DNA of 64,000 nucleotides, taken from Mycobacterium kansasii ATCC 12478. GTDB taxonomy: Bacteria > Actinomycetota > Actinomycetes > Mycobacteriales > Mycobacteriaceae. Below, in pieces: positions 33,333 through 43,038 of the stretch (positions are counted from its first letter, which is position 1; the number at the start of each line of letters is the position of its first letter). The position numbers and the translations under genes are program-made. The DNA is taken from the NCBI RefSeq assembly GCF_000157895.3, contig NC_022663.1, positions 1-64,000 of the forward strand. The letters run 5' to 3'. Under the pieces are notes generated by a model, which saw nothing but the letters and a program-made list of their open reading frames with translations, did no database searches and had not been told where the DNA came from.

Positions 33333-33824
33333 TCACGCCGGCGGCGGTTGGTCGCGCGGCAGCAATCGGCGTACCGGCCGGGTTTCAATGGCGTTGATTG
33401 TCAAGGCGCGGCTGCCGATTCGCCAGACCGATTCGGTCAGCCGGTACTCGTCGTCGTAGCGCAGATGCCACACCACGTCGACCAGGTCATCGCCGCGCCG
33501 GCTCCAATGGTGCGCGATGCAGGTGATGCGCCCTCGCGCGACACCCGGCCGCGGGGCCTGGTCATAGACCTCCCCGACGATCGCGTGTTCGGTACGCATG
33601 GTTTGGGCGACGGCCGCTATGGCGGTGGCGATGGCCAGTTGGCCCCGGTGCGAATGGACCGGTGTCAGTGTGGCGGGCGGGTCGGGTGTCGTCAGCTCGG
33701 CTGCCGCGGTGAAAAGGGCGGCCGCAGCGTCGAATTCGCGGTCATCGACGCGGGCCGCAAACCGGTGCACCAGATCGCTGAGGGCCAGCCGATCGGCCGG
33801 CGCAAGGGACTCAGGAGGGGGCAT
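33333..33824 (-). CDS. SnoaL-like/NTF2-fold protein
   Basis: 163 residues with the NTF2-like order: the N-terminal helix LAPADRLALSDLVHRFAARVDDREFDAAAALF, AELTTPDPP, an AHHWSRRGDDLVDVVWHLRYDDEYRLTESVWRIGSRAL beta sheet. Members range from polyketide cyclases and ketosteroid isomerases to ring-hydroxylating dioxygenase small subunits. It starts 16 bases after the LLM flavoprotein stop on the same strand, so the two are probably one operon and may act on the same small molecule. Confidence 0.78.
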   Translation of the reverse strand: MPPPESLAPADRLALSDLVHRFAARVDDREFDAAAALFTAAAELTTPDPPATLTPVHSHRGQLAIATAIAAVAQTMRTEHAIVGEVYDQAPRPGVARGRITCIAHHWSRRGDDLVDVVWHLRYDDEYRLTESVWRIGSRALTINAIETRPVRRLLPRDQPPPA

Positions 33825-33840
33825 CAGACCTCATGAGACC

Positions 33841-34728
33841 TCACGACGCCAATCCCAGACGCTGAGCGCACGCCGACACGACGTCTTTGGCATGCTCGAT
33901 ATCGGTGGTCGACGGCATGCCCAGCACGATCCGGTCGGCGCCCGCATCGACCAGGCGGGCCGCGCGTTCGCTGTCGATCTTGGTCACCAGGTGGCCCAAA
34001 GAGACCTCCAGAGACGCCGGATCGCGGCCGGCCGAGGACGCCTCCGCACGCATCAGCGCGATCAGCGCAGCGAGTTGCGGCCCGGCCACGCCGAGTGGCT
34101 GGAGGCCATCGCCGAAGCGCCCGGCCCGGCGCGCGGCCGCCCGGCTGTGGCCGCCGATGTGAATCGGAAGCCGCCCAACCGGTTTGGGGTAGCACATGGC
34201 GTTGTCGAAGCTGAAGAACTCGCCGTGGTGAGAAGCGCCGTGCGGTTCGCCGGCCCACAGTGTCCGCAGCACCGCCAACTGTTCATCGGCCCTGCGGCCC
34301 CGGCTGTCGAACTCCGCGCCGCAGGCCTCGAGCTCTTCCTTGAGCCATCCCACACCCACACACAGCCGCAGCCGGCCGCCGGAGAGGGCATCGATCGTCG
34401 CAGCGCGTTTGGCCAGCACCACGGGGTGATGGTTGGGCAGCACTAAGACTCCGGTGGCCAAACCGAGCCGCGTCGTCCGGCCGGCGAGAAACCCGAGCAG
34501 ATCGAGCGGGTCGGGAATCGGGCAATCCGCGGCCAGCCCAACCCGCCCGGAACGGTCATACGGGTACACGCTGTCGTACGTGGTGAAAAGCACGGTGTGC
34601 TCAGCCACGATGATTGATTCGAAGTTGCAAGCTTCGAGGTGTAGCGCGAAGGCGGTCATCCAGTCCGGGTCCGCGGTGACGCCGTCGGCAACCGGGGCGA
34701 CTACCGCCACCGAGGGCGTGGCCGTCAT
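33841..34728 (-). CDS. Luciferase-like F420-dependent oxidoreductase (LLM)
   Basis: 295 residues. LLM-type TIM-barrel landmarks: ESIIVAEHTVLFTTYDS, TTRLGLATGVLVLPNHHPVVLAKRAATIDALSGGRLRLCVGVGWLKEE (the classic F420/FMN block) and FDNAMCYPKPVGRLPIHIGGHSRAAARRAGRFGDGLQPL. In mycobacteria such enzymes usually use F420H2. The likely reaction is a hydride transfer to or from an alcohol, ketone or imine. It forms an operon with the SnoaL-like gene. Substrate unknown. Confidence 0.85.
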   Translation of the reverse strand: MTATPSVAVVAPVADGVTADPDWMTAFALHLEACNFESIIVAEHTVLFTTYDSVYPYDRSGRVGLAADCPIPDPLDLLGFLAGRTTRLGLATGVLVLPNHHPVVLAKRAATIDALSGGRLRLCVGVGWLKEELEACGAEFDSRGRRADEQLAVLRTLWAGEPHGASHHGEFFSFDNAMCYPKPVGRLPIHIGGHSRAAARRAGRFGDGLQPLGVAGPQLAALIALMRAEASSAGRDPASLEVSLGHLVTKIDSERAARLVDAGADRIVLGMPSTTDIEHAKDVVSACAQRLGLAS

Positions 34729-34846
34729 CGGTGCGCCGCGCGGGGGTCGGTGGCATCAGCCGCAGCGAGCACCGGGGCTTTCGCCGCGCGACCGCCGGAG
34801 AGGCACCGCAGGGATGTCACGACATCCGACGCTAACAGGACGATTC

Positions 34847-36991
34847 TCAGGTGACTGCGGGAGCCGTCACGGCTCGCATCACGCCGGCCAAGGTTGCTGC
34901 CCTCTTGTCCGTGAAAATGTCCTCGATGAGCACCTGCCTGCCGTCGGGACCGGTCAGTGGAACCCGCCAGTTGGGGTACTCGTCGGTAGTTCCCGGCTGA
35001 TTCTGCGTCCGCCGATCGCCGACCGCGTCGGTCAATGCCACTCCCAACAGGCGTGACGGCGTTCGGCCGAGATATCGATAGAGGGCCAACAGGGTCTGCT
35101 CCGGGTCGGCTTCAGCCCCGTCCGCCAACAGGCCGACCCGTCGCAATTCCGCTGTCCAGGCGTCCTGATCGGTCCGATGTGCTTCGAGTTCGGCTTCCAC
35201 CGGCCGGGTCAACAAACCGAGAGACTCGCGCAGCCGCACGTGGTCGCCGGCCAGATACCCGGCCGTCGGCGGCAGGTCGTGAGTGGTGACCGACGACAAG
35301 CAGTACTCGCGCCAGCGCTCGGCCGGCAGCGGATCGCCATTTCCGTCCCGATCCAGCTCGAACCAGAGAATTGAGGTGCCCAGCAGGCCGCGCAGGAATA
35401 GATAGTCGCGCACCCACGGTTCGACGGTGCCGAGATCCTCCCCGACGACGACCGCCTCGGCCCGATGCGCTTCCAGCGCGACGATGCCGATCATCGCCTC
35501 GTGGTCGTATCGCACATACGTGCCATGAGTCGGCGCCGCTCCCGCTGGGATCCACCACAGCCGGAACAGCCCGATGATGTGGTCGATCCGGACTCCGCCC
35601 GCGTGCCGCAGCACAGCCCGGATGAGAGCGCGAAACGGTCGATACTCCTGCTCATCGAGCCGGTCGGGTCGCCACGGCGGCTGAGACCAGTCCTGGCCGA
35701 GCTGATTGAACTCATCCGGTGGCGCGCCGGCGGTCACGCCCAACGCGAGCACGTCCTGCAGGGCCCATGCGTCGGCCCCGTCGGGGTGGACGCCCACGGC
35801 GAGGTCATGCATGATGCCCAACGACATTCCGGCCCGGGTGGCCCCGGACTGCGCCGCGGCGAGCTGTTCGTCGAGCTGCCATTGCAGCCACCGGTGGAAA
35901 TCGATCGCGTCGGCGTGTTTGTCCACGAAACCGGCAACGCCGGTGGCATCGGGGTGCCGCAATGACTTCGGCCATCGATGCCAGTCACCGCCGTACTTTT
36001 CGGCAAGTGCGCACCAGGTGGCGAAGTCGTCCAGGGCGCGGCCCTCCCGGGACCGGAACGCGGCGTAGGCCAGCTCACGACCTGCGGATCGTGGCACCCG
36101 GTAGATCAGCTCGAGAGCCTTGCGCTTGGCCCGCCACGCGCTGTCCCGGTCGATGGTGTCGCGCCGGTCCGCCCGCCGCTGCACGTCGGTGCGCAGTTGC
36201 CGGACTCGGCTGCGCTTGGCCAGCTCGCCGAACTCCGGAATAGCCTCCACACGCAGGTACAGCGGGTTGAAGTAGCGCCGCGAGGTCGGCAGGTACGGCG
36301 ACGGCTCCATGGGTGTTGTCGGTGCCGCCGCATGCAGCGGATTGACCAGGACATAGTCGGCGCCGTGCCGGTAGGCCGACCACAGTGCCAGGTCAGCCAG
36401 GTCGGTGAGATCGCCGATGCCCCACGACCGTCGGGACCGCACACTGTAAAGCTGGGTGGCCAGGCCCCAGGCTCGGTGGTTGCCGAGCTTCTCCGGCAGT
36501 CCGACCCAGTCCGGCGTGACGATGAGCGCGGTGCTGTTCTCGTCGTCGCCGGAGCACAGCTGCACGCGGTGATACCCGAGCGGTAGATCGGCGGGCAGCA
36601 CGAAGCTCGCTTCGCCGATCCAGCGTCCGTCCAGCTCGAATGGCGGGGTGAAGTTGTCGATCTGCTGCACCCCGCCGCGTATCGTGCCGCCCTCGAGGCG
36701 CAACCACACGTCGGCGGGCGCGCCGTGAGTCACATGCACCCAGAACCGTGTCGGCGCCCCGGCGCGAGCGACGATGGTGGCCGGCAGCGGACGGGCCCAG
36801 TACGACCGGAGTTGCTCGGCGAGTGCGGTGTTGCGCTCCTCCTCGGTGCGGGCGGCAACGCCGAACGCAGCCAGCACGGCCACCAGCGTTTCCGCGGAGA
36901 CACGCACGTCGTGGCCGGTCCAGTCCTGGTATTCGGTGGCGATGCCGAGTCGACGGGCAAGTTCGACCAGCGACGGCGCGAGCTCAGTCAT
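34847..36991 (-). CDS. malQ: 4-alpha-glucanotransferase
   Basis: 714 residues from ATG 36991 (MTELAPSLVELARRLG, matching Rv1781c); the ATG nine bases upstream adds three residues. GH77 landmarks: GIGDLTDLADLALWSA, VLVNPLHA, QLGQDWSQPPWRP, the nucleophile aspartate in VRIDHIIGLFRLWW, the acid/base glutamate in VVGEDLGTVEPWVRDY, and the stabilising aspartate in SSVTTHDLPPTAGYLAGDH. It transfers glucan segments between malto-oligosaccharides in glycogen and maltodextrin metabolism. An N-terminal extension of about 150 residues precedes the catalytic barrel, as in other actinobacterial MalQ. Divergent from eccB5. Confidence 0.93.
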   Translation of the reverse strand: MTELAPSLVELARRLGIATEYQDWTGHDVRVSAETLVAVLAAFGVAARTEEERNTALAEQLRSYWARPLPATIVARAGAPTRFWVHVTHGAPADVWLRLEGGTIRGGVQQIDNFTPPFELDGRWIGEASFVLPADLPLGYHRVQLCSGDDENSTALIVTPDWVGLPEKLGNHRAWGLATQLYSVRSRRSWGIGDLTDLADLALWSAYRHGADYVLVNPLHAAAPTTPMEPSPYLPTSRRYFNPLYLRVEAIPEFGELAKRSRVRQLRTDVQRRADRRDTIDRDSAWRAKRKALELIYRVPRSAGRELAYAAFRSREGRALDDFATWCALAEKYGGDWHRWPKSLRHPDATGVAGFVDKHADAIDFHRWLQWQLDEQLAAAQSGATRAGMSLGIMHDLAVGVHPDGADAWALQDVLALGVTAGAPPDEFNQLGQDWSQPPWRPDRLDEQEYRPFRALIRAVLRHAGGVRIDHIIGLFRLWWIPAGAAPTHGTYVRYDHEAMIGIVALEAHRAEAVVVGEDLGTVEPWVRDYLFLRGLLGTSILWFELDRDGNGDPLPAERWREYCLSSVTTHDLPPTAGYLAGDHVRLRESLGLLTRPVEAELEAHRTDQDAWTAELRRVGLLADGAEADPEQTLLALYRYLGRTPSRLLGVALTDAVGDRRTQNQPGTTDEYPNWRVPLTGPDGRQVLIEDIFTDKRAATLAGVMRAVTAPAVT

Positions 36992-37310
36992 GGCGCCCAT
37001 CTTGCGTCCAATACCGCTGCGCGCGGACGGCGGGGCGGTCTGGCTTGTCCGGTTCGCGGCGGGCTCACCGCACCGCGCGTTTACTTCCCAGCTCAGAGAC
37101 GTTAAACCGGCCGCAACATTTCCGCGCGCCGAGACGGCGATTGGTCGCTACGATGCAATGAAGACACGACGAATCCTTGGGGGATCTAGTGCGGTAAGGG
37201 CCGTATGGCGCCGTCCTTTCGGGTGCCCTACGGTTATCGATGTCGTCAGCATTTCTCCACATATTTGGCCAATATCCAGGCGTTCTGAACAGACCGGAAG
37301 GTGATCTAGC
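36992..37310. other. malQ/eccB5 divergent intergenic region
   Basis: 319 bases containing start signals for both malQ (reverse) and the ESX-5 operon (forward). A/T-richer patches lie at 37240-37280 (ATTTCTCCACATATTTGGCC). No convincing gene; a 48-codon frame ending at 37304 has no ribosome site and is not counted. Confidence 0.4.
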
Positions 37311-38831
37311 GTGGCTGAAGAGAGCCGCGGGCAGCGGGGGTCGGGGTACGGCCTCGGATTGTCCACGCGGACCCAGGTAACGGGTTATCAGTTCCTGGCG
37401 CGCCGAACCGCGATGGCATTGACCCGCTGGCGGGTGCGCATGGAGATCGAACCCGGCCGGCGGCAGACGCTGGCGGTGGTGGCGTCGGTGTCTGCGGCCC
37501 TGGTGATCTGCCTGGGCGCGTTGCTGTGGTCGTTCATCAGCCCGTCGGGCCAGTTGAACGAGTCGCCGATCATCGCCGACCGGGATTCCGGTGCGCTCTT
37601 CGTCCGGGTAGGGGATCGGTTGTATCCCGCGCTGAACTTGGCATCGGCACGGCTGATCACCGGGCGGCCGGACAACCCGCATCTGGTCAAGGGAAGCCAG
37701 ATTGCCAACCAGCCGCACGGCCCACTGGTGGGCATCCCGGGCGCGCCGAATCAGTTCTATCCGAAGAGTCCGCCGGCGTCGTCGTGGCTGGTGTGTGACA
37801 CCGTGTCCACCTCGTCGAGCCTCGGGTCGTCGCAAGGTGTCTCCGTCACCGTCATTGACGGCACCCCCGATCTCAGCAGCCACCGGCGGGTATTGAAGGG
37901 TTCCGACGCCGTGGTGCTCAACTATGGGGGAGACGCCTGGGTGATCCGTGAGGGGCGCCGGTCCCGCATCGACGCCACGAACCGGTCGGTGCTGCTGCCG
38001 CTGGGGTTGACGCCGGAACAGGTCAGTCAGGCCCGACCGATGAGCCATGCGCTCTACGACGCCCTGCCGGTGGGGCCAGAGCTGCTGGTGCCCGAAGTAC
38101 CCAACGCGGGTGCGCCGGCGACTTTCCCTGGTGCTCCCGGTCCGGTGGGCACGGTCCTCGTCACGCCGCAAATCAGTGGGCCGCAACAGTATTCGCTGGT
38201 CTTGGCCGACGGGGTGCAGACCCTGCCGCCGTTGGTGGCGCAGATCATGCAGAACGCCGGGCGGCCGGGGAACACCAAGCCGGTGACGGTAGAACCCTCG
38301 GCGTTGGCCAAGATGCCCGTCGTCAACAGGATCGATCTGTCCGCCTACCCGGATGAACCGCTCAATGTGCTGGACATCCGGGAAAATCCGTCGACGTGCT
38401 GGTGGTGGGAGCGGACCAGGGGTGAGAATCGGGCCCGCATCAAGGTGATCTCCGGGCCTACCATCCCGGTCGCGACCCATGAAATGCACAAGGTGGTTGA
38501 TCTGGTGAAGGCCGACATGAGCGGCCGCGAGGCCGACCATGTCTATTTCGGACCCGACTACGCCAACTTCGTCGCTGTCACCGGCAATAACCCCGCCGCT
38601 CAGACCACTGAATCGCTGTGGTGGCTCACTGACGCGGGCGCGCGGTTCGGGGTGGAGGACACCAAGGAAGCCCGCGAGGCGTTGGGTCTGAGCCTGGCCC
38701 CGAGCATGGCCCCGTGGGTTGCGCTGCGACTGCTGCCGCAGGGTCCCACGCTGTCCAGAGCCGATGCGCTGGTCGAACACGACACCCTGCCCATGGACAT
38801 GACCCCCGCAGAATTGGTGGTACCCAAGTGA
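37311..38831 (+). CDS. eccB5: ESX-5 membrane-complex component EccB5
   Basis: 506 residues, same length as Rv1782. A short cytoplasmic N-terminus (AEESRGQRGSGYGLGLSTRTQVTGYQFLARRTAMAL) is followed by one membrane helix at about 53-76 and a large periplasmic repeat domain, with two conserved cysteines in WLVCDTVSTSSS and PSTCWWWERT that form the core disulfide. EccB subunits make the periplasmic vestibule of the EccB5-C5-D5-E5 hexamer. GTG 37311 follows GGAAGG. The stop overlaps the eccC5 start (GTGA), coupling translation. Confidence 0.95.
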   Translation: MAEESRGQRGSGYGLGLSTRTQVTGYQFLARRTAMALTRWRVRMEIEPGRRQTLAVVASVSAALVICLGALLWSFISPSGQLNESPIIADRDSGALFVRVGDRLYPALNLASARLITGRPDNPHLVKGSQIANQPHGPLVGIPGAPNQFYPKSPPASSWLVCDTVSTSSSLGSSQGVSVTVIDGTPDLSSHRRVLKGSDAVVLNYGGDAWVIREGRRSRIDATNRSVLLPLGLTPEQVSQARPMSHALYDALPVGPELLVPEVPNAGAPATFPGAPGPVGTVLVTPQISGPQQYSLVLADGVQTLPPLVAQIMQNAGRPGNTKPVTVEPSALAKMPVVNRIDLSAYPDEPLNVLDIRENPSTCWWWERTRGENRARIKVISGPTIPVATHEMHKVVDLVKADMSGREADHVYFGPDYANFVAVTGNNPAAQTTESLWWLTDAGARFGVEDTKEAREALGLSLAPSMAPWVALRLLPQGPTLSRADALVEHDTLPMDMTPAELVVPK

Positions 38832-41800
38832 AACGTGGTTTTGCCCGGCCGACCGCGGAAAAGCCGCCGGTGATCAAGCCGGAGAACATCGTCCTGCCGA
38901 CACCGCTGAGCATTCCGCCGCCGGAGGGCAAGCCCTGGTGGCTGATCGTGGTGGGCGTCGTAGTGATCGGCTTGCTGGGCGGCATGGTCGCGATGACGTT
39001 CGCCAGCGGGTCACGCGTGTTCGGCGGCGCCGGCGCCATCTTCCCGATCTTCATGGTCGGCGGGATGATGATGATGATGTTCGGCGGCCGGTTCGGCGGC
39101 CAGCAGCAGATGAGCCGTCCCAAGCTGGACGCGATGCGCGCTCAGTTCATGTTGATGCTCGACATGCTGCGTGAGACGGCCCAGGAGTCGGCCGACAGCA
39201 TGGACTCCAACTACCGGTGGTTCCACCCGGCGCCCACCACGCTGGCGGCAGCAGTGGGATCACCCCGGATGTGGGAGCGCAAGCCCGACGGTAAGGACCT
39301 CAACTTCGGCGTCGTGCGCGTCGGCGTGGGAATGACTCGGCCGGAGGTGACCTGGGGCGAGCCGCAGAACATGCCGACTGACATCGAGCTCGAGCCGGTT
39401 ACCGGTAAGGCGCTTCAGGAGTTCGGACGCTATCAAAGCGTCGTCTACAACCTGCCGAAGATGGTTTCGCTGCTGGTCGAGCCCTGGTATGCGCTCGTCG
39501 GAACCCGCGAGCAGGTGCTGGGCTTGATGCGGGCGATCATCTGCCAGCTGACGTTCTCCCACGGGCCTGACCATGTGCAGTTGATCGTGGTCAGTTCCGA
39601 TCTGGACGAGTGGGATTGGGTGAAGTGGCTTCCGCACTTCGGTGACTCACGCCGTCACGATGCGGCCGGTAATGCGCGGATGGTCTACAGCTCGGTCCGC
39701 GAGTTCGCCGCGGAGCAAGCCGAATTGTTCGCCGGCCGCGGGTCCTTCACGCCGCGGCACGCCAGTTCGTCGGCGCAGACGCCGACACCGCACACCGTGA
39801 TCATCGCCGATGTCGACGACCCACAGTGGGAGTATGTGATCAGCGCCGAAGGCGTGGACGGGGTGACGTTCTTCGATCTGACCGGCTCTTCGATGTGGAC
39901 CGATGTCCCGGAGCGCAAGCTGGAATTCGACGAGAAGGGTGTGATCGAGGCGCTGCCGCGCGACCGCGACACCTGGATGGTGATCGACGACAAGGCCTGG
40001 TTCTTCGCGCTGAGCGATCAGATGAGCATCGCGGAGGCCGAAGAGTTCTCCCAGAAGTTGGCGCAGTGGCGGCTCGCCGAGGCCTACGAGGAGATCGGTC
40101 AGCGGGTGGCCCACATCGGTGCCCGAGACATCTTGTCCTACTACGGAATTGACGACCCGGGCAGCATCGACTTCGACTCGCTGTGGGGCAACCGCACCGA
40201 CACGATGGGCCGGTCGCGATTGCGGGCGCCGTTCGGTAACCGCTCCGACAACGGCGAACTGCTGTTCTTGGACATGAAGTCGCTGGACGAAGGTGGTGAC
40301 GGCCCGCACGGCGTCATGTCCGGGACGACGGGGTCCGGTAAGTCGACGCTGGTGCGAACCGTGATCGAGTCGCTGATGCTGAGCCATCCGCCCGAGGAAC
40401 TGCAGTTCGTGTTGGCCGACCTCAAGGGTGGTTCGGCGGTCAAGCCGTTCGCCGGGGTGCCGCACGTGTCGCGCATCATCACCGACCTCGAAGAAGACCA
40501 GGCGTTGATGGAACGCTTCCTGGATGCGTTGTGGGGCGAGATCGCCCGCCGTAAGGCGGTATGCGACAGCGCCGGTGTCGACGACGCCAAGGAGTACAAC
40601 TCGGTGCGCCTCCGGATGCGGGCCCGCGGCCAGGACATGCCGCCGTTACCGATGCTCGTGGTGGTCATCGACGAGTTCTACGAATGGTTCCGGATCATGC
40701 CGACCGCGGTCGACGTGCTCGACTCGATCGGCCGGCAGGGTCGCGCGTATTGGATCCATTTGATGATGGCGTCGCAGACCATCGAGAGCCGGGCCGAAAA
40801 GCTCATGGAGAACATGGGTTATCGCCTGGTGCTGAAGGCGCGTACCGCCGGCGCGGCCCAAGCCGCCGGCGTGCCGAATGCGGTAAACCTGCCGGCACAG
40901 GCCGGTCTGGGTTACTTCCGCCGGAGCCTCGAGGACATCACCCGCTTCCAGGCCGAGTTCCTCTGGCGCGACTACTACGCACCCGGCGGCACCATCGACG
41001 GTGACGAAGCGCCCGTTCTGGTGCACAACATCGACTACATCCGGCCGCAGCTATTCACCAACTCGTTCACGCCGCTCGAGGTGAGCGTGGGCGGGCCGCA
41101 AATTGAGGCGGTCGTCGCGCACGCCAACGGCGAGGTGATCGAGGGCGAGGGCGCCGAGGCCGAGGAGGAAGAGGAAGGCGTGCGGACCCCCAAGGTCGGC
41201 ACGGTGATCATCGATCAGCTGCGCAAGATCAAGTTCGAGCCCTACCGGTTGTGGCAGCCGCCGCTGACCGTCCCGGTAGCCATCGATGAGCTGGTCAACC
41301 GGTTCCTCGGCCACCCGTGGCAGAAGGACTACGGCTCGGCCCGGAATCTGGTGTTCCCGATCGGGATCATCGACCGGCCCTTCAAGCACGACCAGCCACC
41401 GTGGACGGTCGACACCTCAGGTCCCGGTGCCAACGTCTTGATCCTGGGCGCGGGCGGTTCGGGCAAGACCACCGCTCTGCAGACGCTGATCTGCTCGGCG
41501 GCGCTGACCCATACTCCCGAGCAAGTTCAGTTCTACTGCCTGGCGTACAGCAGCACCGCGCTGACAACGGTGGCGCGCTTCCCTCATGTCGGCGAGGTCG
41601 CCGGCCCCACCGACCCCTATGGCGTGCGCCGGACCGTGGCCGAATTGCTGGCGTTGGTGCGCGAGCGCAAACGGAGCTTCCTCGAACACGGCATCGCTTC
41701 GATGGAGATGTTCCGCCGGCGCAAGTTCGGCGGAGAAGCCGGGCCGGTACCCAACGACGGGTTCGGCGATGTGTACCTGGTGATCGACAACTACCGGGCA

Positions 41801-42997
41801 CTGGCCGAAGAAAACGAAGTACTGATCGAGCAGGTCAACCTGATCATCAACCAGGGCCCCTCGTTCGGGGTGCACGTGGTGGTCACCGCGGATCGCGAAT
41901 CGGAGCTGCGGCCGCCGGTGCGCAGTGGTTTCGGCTCGCGGGTCGAACTGCGATTGGCCGCGGTGGAGGACGCCAAGCTGGTGCGTTCTCGCTTCGCCAA
42001 GGACGTTCCCGTCAAGCCCGGACGCGGCATGGTTGCGGTCAACTACGTCCGATTGGACAGCGACCCGCAGGCGGGTCTGCACACCCTGGTGGCCCGGCCG
42101 GCCCTGGGGAGCACGCCCGACAACGTCTTCGAGTGCGACAGTGTGGTCGCGGCGGTGAGCCGGTTGACCACCGCCCAAGCCCCGCCAGTGCGCCGCCTGC
42201 CGGCACGGTTCGGCGTGGAACAGGTACGCGAGCTGGCTGCCCGCGACGCCCGTCAAGGCGTGGGGGCCGGCGGAATCGCCTGGGCGATATCGGAATTGGA
42301 TCTGCAGCCGGTGTACCTCAACTTCGCCGAGAACTCGCACCTGATGGTGACCGGTCGACGCGAATGTGGGCGCACGACCACGCTGGCGACGATCATGTCC
42401 GAAATCGGGCGGCTCTACGCGCCGGGCGCCAGCAGCGCACCGCCGCCTCCGCCCGGACGGCCCTCCGCGCAGGTTTGGCTGGTCGACCCGCGCCGTCAGC
42501 TGCTGACCGCGCTGGGTTCGGACTATGTGGAGAAGTTCGCCTACAACCTCGACGGTGTCGTCGCGATGATGGGTGAGCTGTCGGCGAGCCTGGCGGGCCG
42601 TGAGCCGCCGCCCGGTTTGTCCGCCGAGGAGCTGTTGTCGCGGTCGTGGTGGAGCGGGCCGGAGATCTTCTTGATCGTCGACGACATCCAGCAGTTGCCG
42701 CCGGGCTTCGATTCGCCGTTGCACAAGGTTGTTCCGTTCGTCAACCGGGCCGCCGACGTCGGCCTGCACGTGATCGTCACCCGTACCTTCGGTGGCTGGT
42801 CTTCGGCAGGCAGCGACCCGATGTTGCGGGCGCTGCACCAGGCCAATGCGCCACTGCTGGTGATGGATGCCGATCCGGACGAGGGCTTCATCCGCGGCAA
42901 GATGAAGGGCGGTCCGCTGCCGCGCGGTCGAGGCCTGCTGATGGCCGAGGACACCGGGGTGTTCGTGCAGGTAGCTGCCACCGAGTGGCGAAGGTAG
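38828..42997 (+). CDS. eccC5: ESX-5 FtsK/SpoIIIE-type ATPase EccC5
   Basis: 1389 residues as a single frame (Rv1783/Rv1784 were once annotated as two genes). Two N-terminal membrane helices (WWLIVVGVVVIGLLGGMV and GAIFPIFMVGGMMMMM), then the DUF/stalk domain and three P-loop ATPase domains: GTTGSGKS at 499-506, GAGGSGKT at 874-881, and the degenerate GRRECGRT at 1176-1183, where arginine replaces the P-loop lysine. The first ATPase powers secretion; the third binds substrate signals. The GTG start overlaps the eccB5 stop. It recognises the YxxxD/E signals of the esx and PE proteins encoded downstream. Confidence 0.95.
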   Translation: MKRGFARPTAEKPPVIKPENIVLPTPLSIPPPEGKPWWLIVVGVVVIGLLGGMVAMTFASGSRVFGGAGAIFPIFMVGGMMMMMFGGRFGGQQQMSRPKLDAMRAQFMLMLDMLRETAQESADSMDSNYRWFHPAPTTLAAAVGSPRMWERKPDGKDLNFGVVRVGVGMTRPEVTWGEPQNMPTDIELEPVTGKALQEFGRYQSVVYNLPKMVSLLVEPWYALVGTREQVLGLMRAIICQLTFSHGPDHVQLIVVSSDLDEWDWVKWLPHFGDSRRHDAAGNARMVYSSVREFAAEQAELFAGRGSFTPRHASSSAQTPTPHTVIIADVDDPQWEYVISAEGVDGVTFFDLTGSSMWTDVPERKLEFDEKGVIEALPRDRDTWMVIDDKAWFFALSDQMSIAEAEEFSQKLAQWRLAEAYEEIGQRVAHIGARDILSYYGIDDPGSIDFDSLWGNRTDTMGRSRLRAPFGNRSDNGELLFLDMKSLDEGGDGPHGVMSGTTGSGKSTLVRTVIESLMLSHPPEELQFVLADLKGGSAVKPFAGVPHVSRIITDLEEDQALMERFLDALWGEIARRKAVCDSAGVDDAKEYNSVRLRMRARGQDMPPLPMLVVVIDEFYEWFRIMPTAVDVLDSIGRQGRAYWIHLMMASQTIESRAEKLMENMGYRLVLKARTAGAAQAAGVPNAVNLPAQAGLGYFRRSLEDITRFQAEFLWRDYYAPGGTIDGDEAPVLVHNIDYIRPQLFTNSFTPLEVSVGGPQIEAVVAHANGEVIEGEGAEAEEEEEGVRTPKVGTVIIDQLRKIKFEPYRLWQPPLTVPVAIDELVNRFLGHPWQKDYGSARNLVFPIGIIDRPFKHDQPPWTVDTSGPGANVLILGAGGSGKTTALQTLICSAALTHTPEQVQFYCLAYSSTALTTVARFPHVGEVAGPTDPYGVRRTVAELLALVRERKRSFLEHGIASMEMFRRRKFGGEAGPVPNDGFGDVYLVIDNYRALAEENEVLIEQVNLIINQGPSFGVHVVVTADRESELRPPVRSGFGSRVELRLAAVEDAKLVRSRFAKDVPVKPGRGMVAVNYVRLDSDPQAGLHTLVARPALGSTPDNVFECDSVVAAVSRLTTAQAPPVRRLPARFGVEQVRELAARDARQGVGAGGIAWAISELDLQPVYLNFAENSHLMVTGRRECGRTTTLATIMSEIGRLYAPGASSAPPPPPGRPSAQVWLVDPRRQLLTALGSDYVEKFAYNLDGVVAMMGELSASLAGREPPPGLSAEELLSRSWWSGPEIFLIVDDIQQLPPGFDSPLHKVVPFVNRAADVGLHVIVTRTFGGWSSAGSDPMLRALHQANAPLLVMDADPDEGFIRGKMKGGPLPRGRGLLMAEDTGVFVQVAATEWRR

Positions 42998-43038
42998 GCG
43001 GCGAGCGCTGCGTTGGGGTCGGCCGAGGTTGGCTGAGG

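Noticed and set aside
37158..37304. 48-codon frame ending 6 bases before eccB5
   Set aside because: No ribosome site before its ATG and no similarity; probably leader DNA.
38828..42997. Splitting eccC5 into two genes as in early M. tuberculosis annotation
   Set aside because: The frame is continuous through all three ATPase domains, with no internal start required.
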